Shown here in pieces: positions 5,516 through 13,310 of a stretch of 16,972 nucleotides of DNA. The notes under the pieces were generated by a model. That model had not been told where the DNA came from. It saw only the letters and a program-made list of their open reading frames with translations, and did not search any database. The number at the start of each line of letters is the position of its first letter. Position 1 is the first letter of the stretch. The DNA is from Deltaproteobacteria bacterium. Lineage in GTDB: Bacteria > Desulfobacterota > Desulfobacteria > Desulfobacterales > SURF-15. Where the stretch lies: positions 1 to 16,972 of the forward strand of contig JAHEHB010000067.1 of NCBI GenBank assembly GCA_024644775.1, in the 5' to 3' direction. The translations under genes were made by a program, and so were the position numbers.

Positions 5516-7744
5516 TTGCTCTGTAAAGTGAAAAGCGACCCAAAACAAATATTAGTTGATCTCTCCGGGCAGATTGAACGAATCACCTATTCAAACGAGG
5601 AGAATGGGTACACGATTGCCAAAGTGCGCGTTCAGGGGTCTCGAGACCTTGTGACGGTGGTGGGAAATCTGATGGCACCCATACCGGGCGAAATATTGCA
5701 AATGCAAGGTACCTGGATGCATCACCCGAAATACGGGGAGCAGTTTAAAGTTGTCGGGTATAAAACCAAGGTACCGGCGACGGTGTATGGTATCCGGAAA
5801 TACTTGGGTTCCGGTCTCATTAAAGGCATCGGGCCTGTAATGGCGGAACGAATTGTTGAGAGATTTGGCGAGCAGACACTGAACATAATAGAAGAAGATA
5901 TCGAACGTCTAACTGAGGTGCAAGGTATCGGACAAAAGCGCATAGGAATGTTAAAGCAGGCTTGGGATGCTCAGAAAGATATTCGAGATGTGATGCTTTT
6001 TTTACAGACCCATGGTGTGAGTGCTGGATATGCCGTAAAAATTTTTAAACAATACGGTCAAGGCGCCATTCAGGTGGTTCGAAGAAACCCCTATCGCCTT
6101 GCGACTGACATATTTGGAATCGGATTCCTAATGGCCGATAGAATTGCGGAGCAACTTGGATTTAATAAAACCTCATCCATGCGAGTCGAGGCAGGTATTC
6201 TGTATGTGCTGGACAAACTTTCAGAAGATGGTCATATCTTCTATCCCTATGAGCCATTGATAAATCAGTGTATGGATATCCTCCAGGTTGACAGAAACGT
6301 TGTTGTCAAGGCCCTGGGAAATCTCGCGCTGGACCGTAGAATCATCATTGAAGACCTCAATGAATCCATCGAAGACTTTCAGGAAAACAACAAGGCTGTT
6401 TATCTATCCAAATTTCATTTCGCTGAAAATCGCATCGCTACCTATATGAAAGGTCTTTTAGAATCTCCCACGTCGATTCGACCGATCGATGCCGACCGGG
6501 CCGTTGAATGGATAAAAGGGGAATTACCGATTATATTGGCAGATGATCAGACGGCGGCCGTACGCTGCGCTCTTGACAATAAAATGATAATCATCACCGG
6601 TGGGCCGGGAACCGGTAAAACGACCCTTATCAATGCGATCTTAAAGATTTTTTCCAGGTTTAAGGTTGAAACCCTGCTTGCCGCTCCCACGGGTAGAGCG
6701 GCAAAGCGAATGAGTGAAACCACAGGACACGAAGCGAAAACGATTCACCGATTGTTGGAATTCAGTATTCGGCAAGGTGGATTCAAAAGAAACGAACAGC
6801 AGCCGCTGGCGTGTGATGTTCTCTTTGTGGATGAGGCTTCAATGATCGATACATTGCTCATGTATCATCTCCTCAAGGCGATACCCTCTGGTGCTACTCT
6901 AATTTTTGTCGGTGATGTCAACCAACTACCGTCTGTTGGACCCGGAAATGTTTTGTGTGATCTGATAGCCTCTGGTTCTGTACCCGTGGTGGCACTCAGT
7001 GAAATTTTTCGACAGGCGAAAGAAAGCCAGATTATTGTAACCGCCCATAATATAAATGCAGGTATTATTCCGTCGGTTGAATCGTCGCATGCAATAGAAA
7101 AACATGAGGACTTTTATTTTGTCCAACAGGAGAATCCTGAAAAGGTTCTTGAAATAATTCTTGAACTCACCAAAGACCGCATACCCAGGCGGTTCGGATT
7201 CGATTCGGTAAATGATATACAGGTATTAACACCGATGCACAAAGGCGTTGTGGGTTCGGGAAATTTAAATATCGCGTTGCAAAATGTGCTTAATCCGGAT
7301 GGGGGAGAGGGGGTTTCACGTGGCGGCCGGAATTTTCGGGTGAACGATAAGGTCATGCAGGTACGGAATAATTATGATAAGGAGGTTTTCAACGGCGATA
7401 TCGGTCAAATCCATCGTATCGACTTTGAAAACCAGTCCGTAACCATCGGATTTGATCGACGACAAGTCGTTTACGATTTTCATGACATGGATGAAATTGT
7501 ATTGGCCTATGCGATTTCGGTACACAAATCTCAGGGTTCAGAATATCCAGCTGTTGTTATACCATTGCTTACCCAACACTACCTTCTCCTGCAGAGAAAT
7601 CTTATTTACACAGCCGTTACCCGGGGGCGTCATCTGGTGGTGATGGTGGGAACCCGAAAAGCATTGGCCATCGGCGTTCGAAACGACAAAATGCAGAAGC
7701 GTTTCACGCTGTTGAAGCACCGGCTGGCCGATCTCAAGCGATGA
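5516..7744 (+). CDS. recD2: RecD2-type 5'-3' DNA helicase (SF1B)
   Basis: This is a RecD2 helicase, an ATP-driven 5'-3' DNA unwinding enzyme of superfamily 1B found in bacteria that often lack RecBCD and used in DNA repair or fork maintenance. The 742 residues match the RecD2 length, longer than E. coli RecD because of an N-terminal extension. In order: an N-terminal OB-like region opening LSGQIERITY (16-25), helix-hairpin-helix repeats (LIKGIGPVMAERIV, 101-114; VQGIGQKRIG, 135-144), Walker A GGPGTGKT (362-369), motif Ia APTGRAAKR (390-398), motif II VDEAS (438-442), motif III GDVNQLPSV (466-474), motif V SVHKSQGSEY (668-677) and motif VI YTAVTRGRH (698-706). The start is uncertain: TTG at 5516 or GTG at 5528, neither with a Shine-Dalgarno, and an in-frame TAA at 5510 blocks anything earlier. 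It heads a three-gene unit, with the LON gene 31 bp downstream. Confidence 0.95.
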   Translation: MLCKVKSDPKQILVDLSGQIERITYSNEENGYTIAKVRVQGSRDLVTVVGNLMAPIPGEILQMQGTWMHHPKYGEQFKVVGYKTKVPATVYGIRKYLGSGLIKGIGPVMAERIVERFGEQTLNIIEEDIERLTEVQGIGQKRIGMLKQAWDAQKDIRDVMLFLQTHGVSAGYAVKIFKQYGQGAIQVVRRNPYRLATDIFGIGFLMADRIAEQLGFNKTSSMRVEAGILYVLDKLSEDGHIFYPYEPLINQCMDILQVDRNVVVKALGNLALDRRIIIEDLNESIEDFQENNKAVYLSKFHFAENRIATYMKGLLESPTSIRPIDADRAVEWIKGELPIILADDQTAAVRCALDNKMIIITGGPGTGKTTLINAILKIFSRFKVETLLAAPTGRAAKRMSETTGHEAKTIHRLLEFSIRQGGFKRNEQQPLACDVLFVDEASMIDTLLMYHLLKAIPSGATLIFVGDVNQLPSVGPGNVLCDLIASGSVPVVALSEIFRQAKESQIIVTAHNINAGIIPSVESSHAIEKHEDFYFVQQENPEKVLEIILELTKDRIPRRFGFDSVNDIQVLTPMHKGVVGSGNLNIALQNVLNPDGGEGVSRGGRNFRVNDKVMQVRNNYDKEVFNGDIGQIHRIDFENQSVTIGFDRRQVVYDFHDMDEIVLAYAISVHKSQGSEYPAVVIPLLTQHYLLLQRNLIYTAVTRGRHLVVMVGTRKALAIGVRNDKMQKRFTLLKHRLADLKR

Positions 7745-7775
7745 TCGATATCTTTTTATGGGGAGTTGACTACGA

Positions 7776-8435
7776 ATGCCCGATATTATTCCATTGTTTC
7801 CTTTAGGCTTGGTTCTGTTTCCTGAGACGCCATTACCCCTTCACATTTTCGAAGAGCGTTATAAGCTTATGATTGGGGAATGTTTAGAACAACAGAAAGA
7901 ATTTGGCATCGTTCTCTACAGTGGTGATCAGATACAGAATGTTGGTTGCACTGCAAGGATTATTAAAGTCCTAAAACGTTATAATGACGGTCGACTCGAT
8001 ATTGTAACCCAAGGTGTCCAACGGTTTGTCATTCATGAAATATATGATACTCAACCGTATTTAGAGTCGAAAGTGACGTTTTTTGACGATGATGATGAAA
8101 GTGAAACTGAAGCAATGAAGCCGTTAACGTTAAAAGGAATCGAATTGCTGAAACAGTTTGCGCGCCGGACAGGAGAAGGATATTTTGATAGCTCTCTTAC
8201 TACCATGCACGCAAAAACGATTTCATTTCTGATTGCCGGCAGTCAAGGGTTTACCGTCGAAGAAAAACAGAGGTTTCTTGAAATGCGAACTGTCTCAGAG
8301 CGGCTTCGGAAAGGCGTCGCCTCCTTAGAGAAAACCATTCGTCGAATAGAATTGACGGAAGAGATTCGAAAAATCATTAGTGGCAATGGAAGTATCCCGA
8401 AATCACTTCAAAACAATCTAAAAGAAGAAAAATAG
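7776..8435 (+). CDS. LON N-terminal (PUA-like) substrate-binding domain protein
   Basis: The 219 residues correspond to the N-terminal LON domain of Lon protease and stand alone: there is no AAA+ ATPase and no Ser-Lys protease part. It opens IIPLFPLGLVLFPETPLPLH (4-23), followed by IFEERYK (24-30), the characteristic start, and continues with GIVLY (44-48), GCTARI (57-62) and GRLDIVTQGVQRF (72-84). A helical C-terminal half (about 115-210) follows, with basic and acidic residues typical of a coiled region. Such proteins probably bind unfolded or degron-bearing polypeptides, but the role of the stand-alone form is not established. ATG at 7776 follows GGGGAG at 10 nt. It lies in an operon with recD2 (31 bp upstream) and the adenosine-specific kinase (35 bp downstream). 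Confidence 0.9.
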   Translation: MPDIIPLFPLGLVLFPETPLPLHIFEERYKLMIGECLEQQKEFGIVLYSGDQIQNVGCTARIIKVLKRYNDGRLDIVTQGVQRFVIHEIYDTQPYLESKVTFFDDDDESETEAMKPLTLKGIELLKQFARRTGEGYFDSSLTTMHAKTISFLIAGSQGFTVEEKQRFLEMRTVSERLRKGVASLEKTIRRIELTEEIRKIISGNGSIPKSLQNNLKEEK

Positions 8436-8470
8436 ATTCTATCGTTCTTTACAAAAAAAGGGAGGTTTTT

Positions 8471-8953
8471 ATGGAGTTTAAAATTGTAACAATTGAAAAT
8501 CCGGAGAACTTAAACCTGATATTGGGACAGTCTCATTTCATAAAAACAGTTGAGGATATTTATGAAGCCATGATCGGCACGGTTCCCATGGCTAAATTTG
8601 GTTTGGCATTTTGTGAGTCATCCGACAAGTGTCTGGTTCGATATACCGGCACAGACGATGAATTGACCGACCTGGCGAAGAAAAATGCCTACGCGTTGTC
8701 TGCCGGACACAGTTTTATTCTTTTTATGAAAGATATGTATCCGATTAATGTCTTGAATGCCATCAAGCAGGTTCCGGAAGTGTGTCGAATTTTTTGTGCA
8801 ACTGCAAATCCTGTGGAAGTGGTGATTGCCGAAACCGAGCAGGGGCGCGGAATTCTGGGCGTAATCGATGGATTGGCTTCAAAAGGAATCGAAAGCCAAA
8901 ACGATATTGCGGCACGAAAGGAATTGCTGAGAAAGATCGGCTACAAACAGTAG
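8471..8953 (+). CDS. adenosine-specific kinase family protein
   Basis: This 160-residue protein looks like the Adenosine_kin family (formerly DUF355), known mainly from archaeal and anaerobe structural-genomics work; family members are reported to bind adenosine nucleotides. Family-like stretches are VTIENPENLNLILGQSHF (6-23), TVEDIYEAMIGTVPM (26-40), KFGLAFCESS (42-51), LSAGHSFILFMKD (76-88), PVEVVIAETEQGRGILGVID (114-133) and GIESQNDI (139-146). The length is that of the family. No signal or membrane segment is present. AAGGGAGG ends about 7 nt before the ATG, the strongest ribosome site of the operon. It is the last gene of the recD2 unit, and its stop is built into a hairpin. Assignment is by memory of the family pattern; the physiological substrate is uncertain. 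Confidence 0.88.
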   Translation: MEFKIVTIENPENLNLILGQSHFIKTVEDIYEAMIGTVPMAKFGLAFCESSDKCLVRYTGTDDELTDLAKKNAYALSAGHSFILFMKDMYPINVLNAIKQVPEVCRIFCATANPVEVVIAETEQGRGILGVIDGLASKGIESQNDIAARKELLRKIGYKQ

Positions 8954-8994
8954 CTCATTCATCCCTTGCATTGGGAGACGGGTAGAGTGAGCTA
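8951..8994 (+). terminator. hairpin at the end of the adenosine-specific kinase gene
   Basis: TAGCTCA (8951-8957), which includes the stop codon, pairs with TGAGCTA (8988-8994), with an additional CCC/GGG pairing inside. No T-run follows, so it is not a canonical intrinsic terminator. It may protect the mRNA 3' end or end transcription weakly. Confidence 0.3.
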
Positions 8995-9443
8995 AAGTGA
9001 ATCCCGATGAAGCGGGTCGAATTCGGTTGCTGATCCGCCTGACGCGGAACCCCCGAAACCTGAAACCTTATCACTGCTGGTAAAGGTTACTATGCATGTC
9101 ACCCCTCCGGGGTGGACCAAAGCTGGGCGCTCCGGACCCGGATCTTTACTTAATGCCACGAAGACACCAAGGCACGAAGAAAAAATATGTACTTCGTGTC
9201 TTTGTGCCTTGGTGGTCAATCCTTTTTGGTTTTCCCGCCTTATAGTGCCCATCCAGAAATGGCCAATTTCCGCAATATCGGCGTTGGGCTCCGAATTTTA
9301 ATCCTCAAAATACTCAATGTATGGATGCCTGTCCCGATTTTTTTCATCGGGGTGGTTAATCCGCTGGAGGCGGACACCCGCCTTGATCTTGCATCCGCCT
9401 TGAGGCGGACTCATCCCTGGACGGACAATAGGTAGGATCCGGG
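8954..9443. repeat. 490-bp gene-free region of hairpins and decayed interspersed repeats
   Basis: No credible gene is present; open frames on both strands here run through palindromes. Visible hairpins are TCCGC/GCGGA (9034-9038/9044-9048), CACCCC/GGGGTG (9100-9105/9109-9114), ACCAAGGCAC/GTGCCTTGGT (9166-9175/9204-9213), CCCGAT/ATCGGG (9333-9338/9346-9351) and TCCGCC/GGCGGA (9394-9399/9404-9409). GC is higher than in flanking genes. The CCAAGGCACGAAG/CTTCGTG block is a sequence style I recall as multicopy intergenic repeat in deltaproteobacterial genomes. The region lies between two convergent transcription units, so the hairpins may also serve as bidirectional transcript ends. Confidence 0.6.
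9166..9213. repeat. inverted repeat with 10-bp perfect arms
   Basis: ACCAAGGCAC (9166-9175) pairs exactly with GTGCCTTGGT (9204-9213), with GAAG/CTTC (9176-9179/9192-9195) as an inner extension interrupted by a bulge. It is the most stable of the hairpins in the 8954-9443 gap and probably part of a dispersed repeat. Confidence 0.6.
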
Positions 9444-10793
9444 TTAAGTTGATTGAAGTCTTTTTGCGATGGTGCGCGCCGCTAAAACACCACTTGCCGA
9501 TGCCTGAAGCAGGCCGCGGGTTACCCCTGCGCCATCTCCGATGGCAAACAGGTTGGTTACTTCTGTTTCCAGCTCCGGCGATACTTGGATTCGATTGGAA
9601 TAAAACTTTACTTCCACACCGTAAAGCAAGGTGTGTCTCGAGTAGACTCCGGGGGCCAGATTTTCCAGTGCCGCCAACATTTCTATGATGCTCTTCAGAT
9701 GGCGATATGGAAATACATAACTCAAATCACCGGGTGTGGCATCCGGAAAGGTGGGTCGCGTCAAGCATCGGTCGATACGCGTCTTTGTGCTTCGACGGCC
9801 GGCCAGCAAATCTCCGAGCCGTTGGATGATGGCGCCACCGCCTAAAAGGTTTGCCAGCCTTGCGATATATAAACCATAGGCGATGGGATCATCGAATGGC
9901 TCTGTAAAATCGCTGCTTACCAGGATGGCGAAGTTTGTATTGTCACTTTTTTTCTTCGCATAACTGTGGCCGTTTACCGTGATACACCCCTCGTTTTTTT
10001 CGGAAACAACCTCACCGTATGGATTCATGCAAAATGTTCGAACCCTGTCATCAAAGGTCTTAGAATAGTAGATAAGTTTTGATTCATATACCGTATCAGT
10101 AATTTCTTTCATAACCGCTGCCGGCAGCTCCACACGCACACCGATGTCGACGGGACGAACATGGGTGTTTAAACCAAGGGATGCGGCTTCCTCTTTCATC
10201 CAATTTGCACCGGATCGGCCTGGAGCTGCCACGACATATCGGCTGTTGATAACTTCTCCGTTCTCAAGTTTTACCCCGCTGATATGACCGTTTTTTGTTA
10301 GTAGGCTCTGAACTCGACAGCGGGTGCGCATATCGACACGGCCATCTAAAGATTCTCTGAGATGAGTCAGCACATCCCTGCAGTTATCCGTACCGATATG
10401 TCGAATACGCATCGGTATCAGTTCAAGGTCTGCAAGCCGGGCCTCGTCTGACAACTCTTCCAGTTTAGGGGAACCTTCGCCATATACATGACCGGGAGCG
10501 CCATGGGCTACGTAGATGTCATCGGTCGCTTTAAGGAGTTCAAACAGGTTTGATTGACTAATAAAGTCTCCGAGAAACCCACCGATTTCTGTGGAAATTA
10601 TCAACTTTCCATCGCTATAGGCGCCTGCACCTCCCCACCCACGAAGCATGTCTTTACCGCCCTGGCGCCTCCGCTTACTCAATTGTTTCCCTTGTTCGAC
10701 TAGGAGAACAGATTTATTCCCATGATCGGCCAGTGTCAAAGCGGCAAAGATGCCAGCGGGACCGGCACCTACTATAATTACGTCGTAATTCAT
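9444..10793 (-). CDS. NAD(P)/FAD-dependent dehydrogenase (COG2509-like)
   Basis: This is a 449-residue flavoprotein of the uncharacterised FAD-dependent dehydrogenase group. The N-terminus carries the dinucleotide-binding Rossmann motif VGAGPAG (8-14) with an acidic residue at the end of strand 2 (E33 in LLVEQGK). GWGGAGAYSDGKL (52-64) is a family-typical loop. The C-terminus has the FAD-contacting LFAIGDGAG pattern, followed by an alanine-rich last helix. No transmembrane or signal segment is seen, so it is cytosolic. The ATG follows AGGAG at 7 nt. It lies 41 bp after the 275-aa gene on the same strand, so the two are probably co-transcribed. The substrate is unknown. GidA- or HI0933-like relatives share the fold, but the overall pattern fits COG2509 better; that is judged by eye. 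Confidence 0.9.
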   Translation of the reverse strand: MNYDVIIVGAGPAGIFAALTLADHGNKSVLLVEQGKQLSKRRRQGGKDMLRGWGGAGAYSDGKLIISTEIGGFLGDFISQSNLFELLKATDDIYVAHGAPGHVYGEGSPKLEELSDEARLADLELIPMRIRHIGTDNCRDVLTHLRESLDGRVDMRTRCRVQSLLTKNGHISGVKLENGEVINSRYVVAAPGRSGANWMKEEAASLGLNTHVRPVDIGVRVELPAAVMKEITDTVYESKLIYYSKTFDDRVRTFCMNPYGEVVSEKNEGCITVNGHSYAKKKSDNTNFAILVSSDFTEPFDDPIAYGLYIARLANLLGGGAIIQRLGDLLAGRRSTKTRIDRCLTRPTFPDATPGDLSYVFPYRHLKSIIEMLAALENLAPGVYSRHTLLYGVEVKFYSNRIQVSPELETEVTNLFAIGDGAGVTRGLLQASASGVLAARTIAKRLQST

Positions 10794-10834
10794 CGGATTT
10801 CTCCTAAATCGTAGGGATTATTTCACACCTATTG

Positions 10835-11662
10835 CTACCAGAACATATGGTGCCTTTTGTATTGGAGATAATGCTCGGAAATGAAGTTCAACGGCTTTTT
10901 AGCTTTTTGAAAGTTTCCGTGAAGCGCCAAGAATGTTTCAGAAAGATTAAGTTCCTCTGCAGATGGATGCTCGGCTGCCAGTTTATAGAATTTTTGACCC
11001 TCTTTATCGTATTCCTCCGGGCTGATCCTTGTCCTTCCCCGAAGATTCGGTCGCAGCTGTCTCGAAAGGGGGTATCGATGTTCATATTTCGCATGTTCCG
11101 GAAATATACCCGGAATAAAGAGACAAATATCCGCGATTCTTTTGTAAAAGTTAAGCCGAAGGGGTTCCTCGACGATACCCGCAAAGCTCATGAGACTATG
11201 GATATCCAGGTCGTTAAACCGGATTTTTTTCCACACGCCTTTTTTCACTCGAAAAGAAACAGTGTAGCTTTCAATTCGCGTAAAGGAAGAAAGCATATCT
11301 GCCAAGTATACCAATAGGGATTCCTTATGGAGCAAATCCACGACATCATGGGAATCAAAAATCGGAATTCTCATGGTGCTTGTTTTTTCAAGTGTGTAGG
11401 TTTTTTCTTCTAAAACAGTGACAGCCTTTCGAAGCAGGATTTCAAAAAACAGAGCCGGTGATATCTTCAGAAGTATTTCTTCGTCATCCATCACGCGCCT
11501 GAATACCGTTTCTTCTGAAATAAAACGATTCCGAAAATCTTCATCTTCACGGATGATCTGCTTCAATCTCCATTTATCGGCAACCTCTGAAGATACCGTC
11601 TCAATCAAAAATTCGATATCCCTTTCCGGCAATCGAAAGGATCTTTGCCTTTTTGAAGACAT
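10835..11662 (-). CDS. protein of unknown function (275 aa)
   Basis: I do not recognise this protein. It is soluble, strongly charged, helix-rich in its first 90 residues, and lacks a signal peptide, membrane span or cysteine cluster. Notable stretches are RSFRLPERDIEFLIETV (7-23), ALFFEILLRKAVTVLEE (70-86), a segment IPIFDSHDVVDLL (99-111), LADMLSSF (121-128), ADICLFIPGIFPEH (181-194) and a C-terminal EEYDKEGQKFYKLAAEH pattern that resembles a single TPR-like helix pair. AGGAGT lies 8 nt before its ATG, so translation is well supported. It precedes the FAD-dehydrogenase by 41 bp and is separated from SurE by the 11729-11845 repeat. A regulatory or scaffold role would be a guess. Confidence 0.75.
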   Translation of the reverse strand: MSSKRQRSFRLPERDIEFLIETVSSEVADKWRLKQIIREDEDFRNRFISEETVFRRVMDDEEILLKISPALFFEILLRKAVTVLEEKTYTLEKTSTMRIPIFDSHDVVDLLHKESLLVYLADMLSSFTRIESYTVSFRVKKGVWKKIRFNDLDIHSLMSFAGIVEEPLRLNFYKRIADICLFIPGIFPEHAKYEHRYPLSRQLRPNLRGRTRISPEEYDKEGQKFYKLAAEHPSAEELNLSETFLALHGNFQKAKKPLNFISEHYLQYKRHHMFW

Positions 11663-11684
11663 CTTCGGTTACTCCTTTGTCCAT

Positions 11685-11696
11685 CATCATATGATG
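11685..11696. promoter_or_regulatory. 12-bp perfect palindrome upstream of the 275-aa gene
   Basis: CATCATATGATG is self-complementary and lies 9 bp upstream of the Shine-Dalgarno of the 275-aa gene. Its position would suit an operator or leader hairpin, but 12-bp palindromes can occur by chance and no promoter was located with confidence. Confidence 0.25.
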
Positions 11697-11728
11697 GTTT
11701 TCCAAAAAGTCGAAAAACACGTTTTTAT

Positions 11729-11845
11729 GTCATTCCGGCCCCGCATGAAATACGGGATAAACTGCAGCCGGAATCCAGTAAATTCAATGGCTTCTGGATG
11801 CCGGTCGAAGATCCCGGTCTTAGCGGGGATCAAGTCCGGCATGAC
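11729..11845. repeat. 117-bp inverted-repeat intergenic element
   Basis: The ends GTCATTCCGG (11729-11738) and CCGGCATGAC (11836-11845) are inverted with one mismatch. Next inside are CCCCGC (11739-11744) and GCGGGG (11823-11828), and an inner hairpin pairs CCGGAATCCAG (11768-11778) with CTGGATGCCGG (11794-11804). This nested symmetric layout, with GTCATTCCGG-type ends and a GGAATCCAG core, is the style of the widespread multicopy proteobacterial intergenic repeat whose read-through gives 'IPAKAGIQ'-like peptides. It fills most of the 276-bp gap between SurE and the 275-aa gene. Confidence 0.8.
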
Positions 11846-11938
11846 GGTTTTAGGACTTTTTACGAGTTTATCATCATATAATTATATCTAAAAAATAGAA
11901 ATATTTGTAATGTACCTAAACTGACCGGTTTCCCAAGG

Positions 11939-12676
11939 TCAAAGGGTTGGGGCGGCGTTTATCCCCGCCCGTAAAGTGTCAGAGCTGTTCAATTCCAAAG
12001 GAATCCGAGTGACTGCTACCTTACCGCTAAAGCAAATATCCACATCGCGTCCGGGCTGCCGTGGACGAGAATGATAGTCCCCGGCATAAATAAATTGATT
12101 TCCGTCTTTGTGATATCGCACCCCATGCGGCTCTGTGTCCAGCGAACAGAATACCACCGGAAGATTTAAATCATCTCCCTCTGGATGCGGTAAATTAACA
12201 TTCCAAAAACACCCTGGCGAAAGGCCGTTCGCTATCAATCTGCGTAGCAACGGCGTAATGCGATGTGCAGCGAGATTCCAGTTAACCTCTTGGTTTTTCG
12301 CTACGTATTGAGACACGGAAATAGCCGGATACCCAAGCAGAACGGCTTCCCGGGCCGCTGCTACGGTTCCGGACATGTAAACATCCGCACCTAGGTTGCC
12401 CCCTCGATTGATACCTGCAAACAGCCAGTCTGCATCCGGCGCAATTTGTGTAAGCGCGATGCGGGAACAATCCGCAGGTGTACCTGCAATGCGAAAACGG
12501 TTTTCTCCCAATTTATCGATCCGTATGGGAGATTCGGTGGTGACCCTATGGCCGACACCTGAATTCGGCAATTCAGGTGCCACCACAGTCAGCGATCCCA
12601 TATTTTGAAGAATTTTTTCCAGTGTATCGATGCCGGGCGCATCGATACCGTCATCATTTGTCAGTATGAGTTTCAC
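11939..12676 (-). CDS. surE: 5'/3'-nucleotidase SurE
   Basis: SurE is a metal-dependent nucleoside monophosphate phosphatase (EC 3.1.3.5/3.1.3.6) linked to stationary-phase survival and nucleotide pool control. The start is set at GTG 12676, giving MKLILTNDDGIDAPG, the family's invariant opening; AAGGAG lies 11 nt upstream, whereas upstream GTG codons at 12688 and 12685 overlap or touch that site. The 245 residues fit the family. Metal and active-site residues are present: D8 and D9 (TNDDG), S39 (ELPNSGVGH) and N90 (GINRGGNLG), with MSGTVAAAREA (101-111) following. It overlaps the 3' end of the DUF3786 gene by 23 bp, so translation of the two is likely coupled. Confidence 0.95.
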   Translation of the reverse strand: MKLILTNDDGIDAPGIDTLEKILQNMGSLTVVAPELPNSGVGHRVTTESPIRIDKLGENRFRIAGTPADCSRIALTQIAPDADWLFAGINRGGNLGADVYMSGTVAAAREAVLLGYPAISVSQYVAKNQEVNWNLAAHRITPLLRRLIANGLSPGCFWNVNLPHPEGDDLNLPVVFCSLDTEPHGVRYHKDGNQFIYAGDYHSRPRQPGRDVDICFSGKVAVTRIPLELNSSDTLRAGINAAPTL

Positions 12677-13310
12677 GCAATACACCACTCCTTAGCAATC
12701 GATCATTTACCAGATGAACCAGCCCCCAAATCGCGTCGGCAGAGAGATGTCGCTCAACTGTTCGGTCAAACAACACTGAAATATTTGGATGAAACTCTTC
12801 ATCGCCGGTCCATAATAGATAGTAAATCGGTATTTTCGGATACGGATAGAGCTGGTAAGCCGTATCGGCCATATCCACTCGAATTCCTTCCAATTGTTGT
12901 GCTGCATTATCGAATCCCATCAGATCATTTCCGTATTGAGTCAGAAGCGATGAGAAATTCAATGCATGCGGCCCTTGAAAAAAATGGGCGTCTTTCAATT
13001 CTTTAACACCGATCATTTCTTGTCTCAGAGGAATATCGGTAACGCTGAGCAGGTAGACGACGGTGATAAGTTCAAACAACGGGTTTTCAATTTTTTGTGA
13101 ATGTTCCCGCATCATACGATAAAGGCATTTTTCTTTTAAATCGACACAAATCGTTTCATTTAAAAAGGGTAAGAGCAGGCTATCGGGCAAGTGAAGTTTC
13201 GCACCTGCGTTGTTACAAACCTTTTGTAAATTCCGTTTTTTAAGATCTTCCCAGTGCGCTTGCGGTACCAAAATATTATTAGACCTTTCCTGAGATAATT
13301 CCAGAGTCAT
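12654..13310 (-). CDS. DUF3786 domain protein
   Basis: This 218-residue protein is recognisable as DUF3786 by its C-terminal signature IPIYYLLWTGDEEFHPN (160-176) followed by ISVLFDRTVERHLSADAI (177-194), and by a LPDSLLLPFLNETICVDL block (41-58). The family is known mostly from anaerobic bacteria and archaea, sometimes fused to iron-sulfur or corrinoid-related proteins, but its function is not established. No CxxC cluster is present here, so no metal site is evident. The start is uncertain: ATG 13310 is taken, TTG 13322 is possible, and TTG 13271, just after the methyltransferase stop, also has an AGGAAAGG upstream. It overlaps the methyltransferase gene by 32 bp and surE by 23 bp. Confidence 0.85.
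   Translation of the reverse strand: MTLELSQERSNNILVPQAHWEDLKKRNLQKVCNNAGAKLHLPDSLLLPFLNETICVDLKEKCLYRMMREHSQKIENPLFELITVVYLLSVTDIPLRQEMIGVKELKDAHFFQGPHALNFSSLLTQYGNDLMGFDNAAQQLEGIRVDMADTAYQLYPYPKIPIYYLLWTGDEEFHPNISVLFDRTVERHLSADAIWGLVHLVNDRLLRSGVLRETHTDK

Noticed and set aside
9161..9213. CRISPR-like look of repeated CACGAAG and CCAAGGCAC units
   Set aside because: Only one inverted pair, no regular spacing or spacers and no cas genes; an interspersed repeat explains it better.
8992..9252. Minus-strand 86-codon frame and the facing plus-strand frames in the 8954-9443 gap
   Set aside because: They run through hairpins and decayed repeats, lack ribosome sites and show no protein-like pattern.
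11418..11891. Plus-strand 157-codon frame
   Set aside because: It lies partly opposite the well-supported 275-aa gene and partly in the 11729-11845 repeat.
12605..13006. Plus-strand 133-codon frame
   Set aside because: It is antisense to the DUF3786 and SurE genes, which have clear family signatures.
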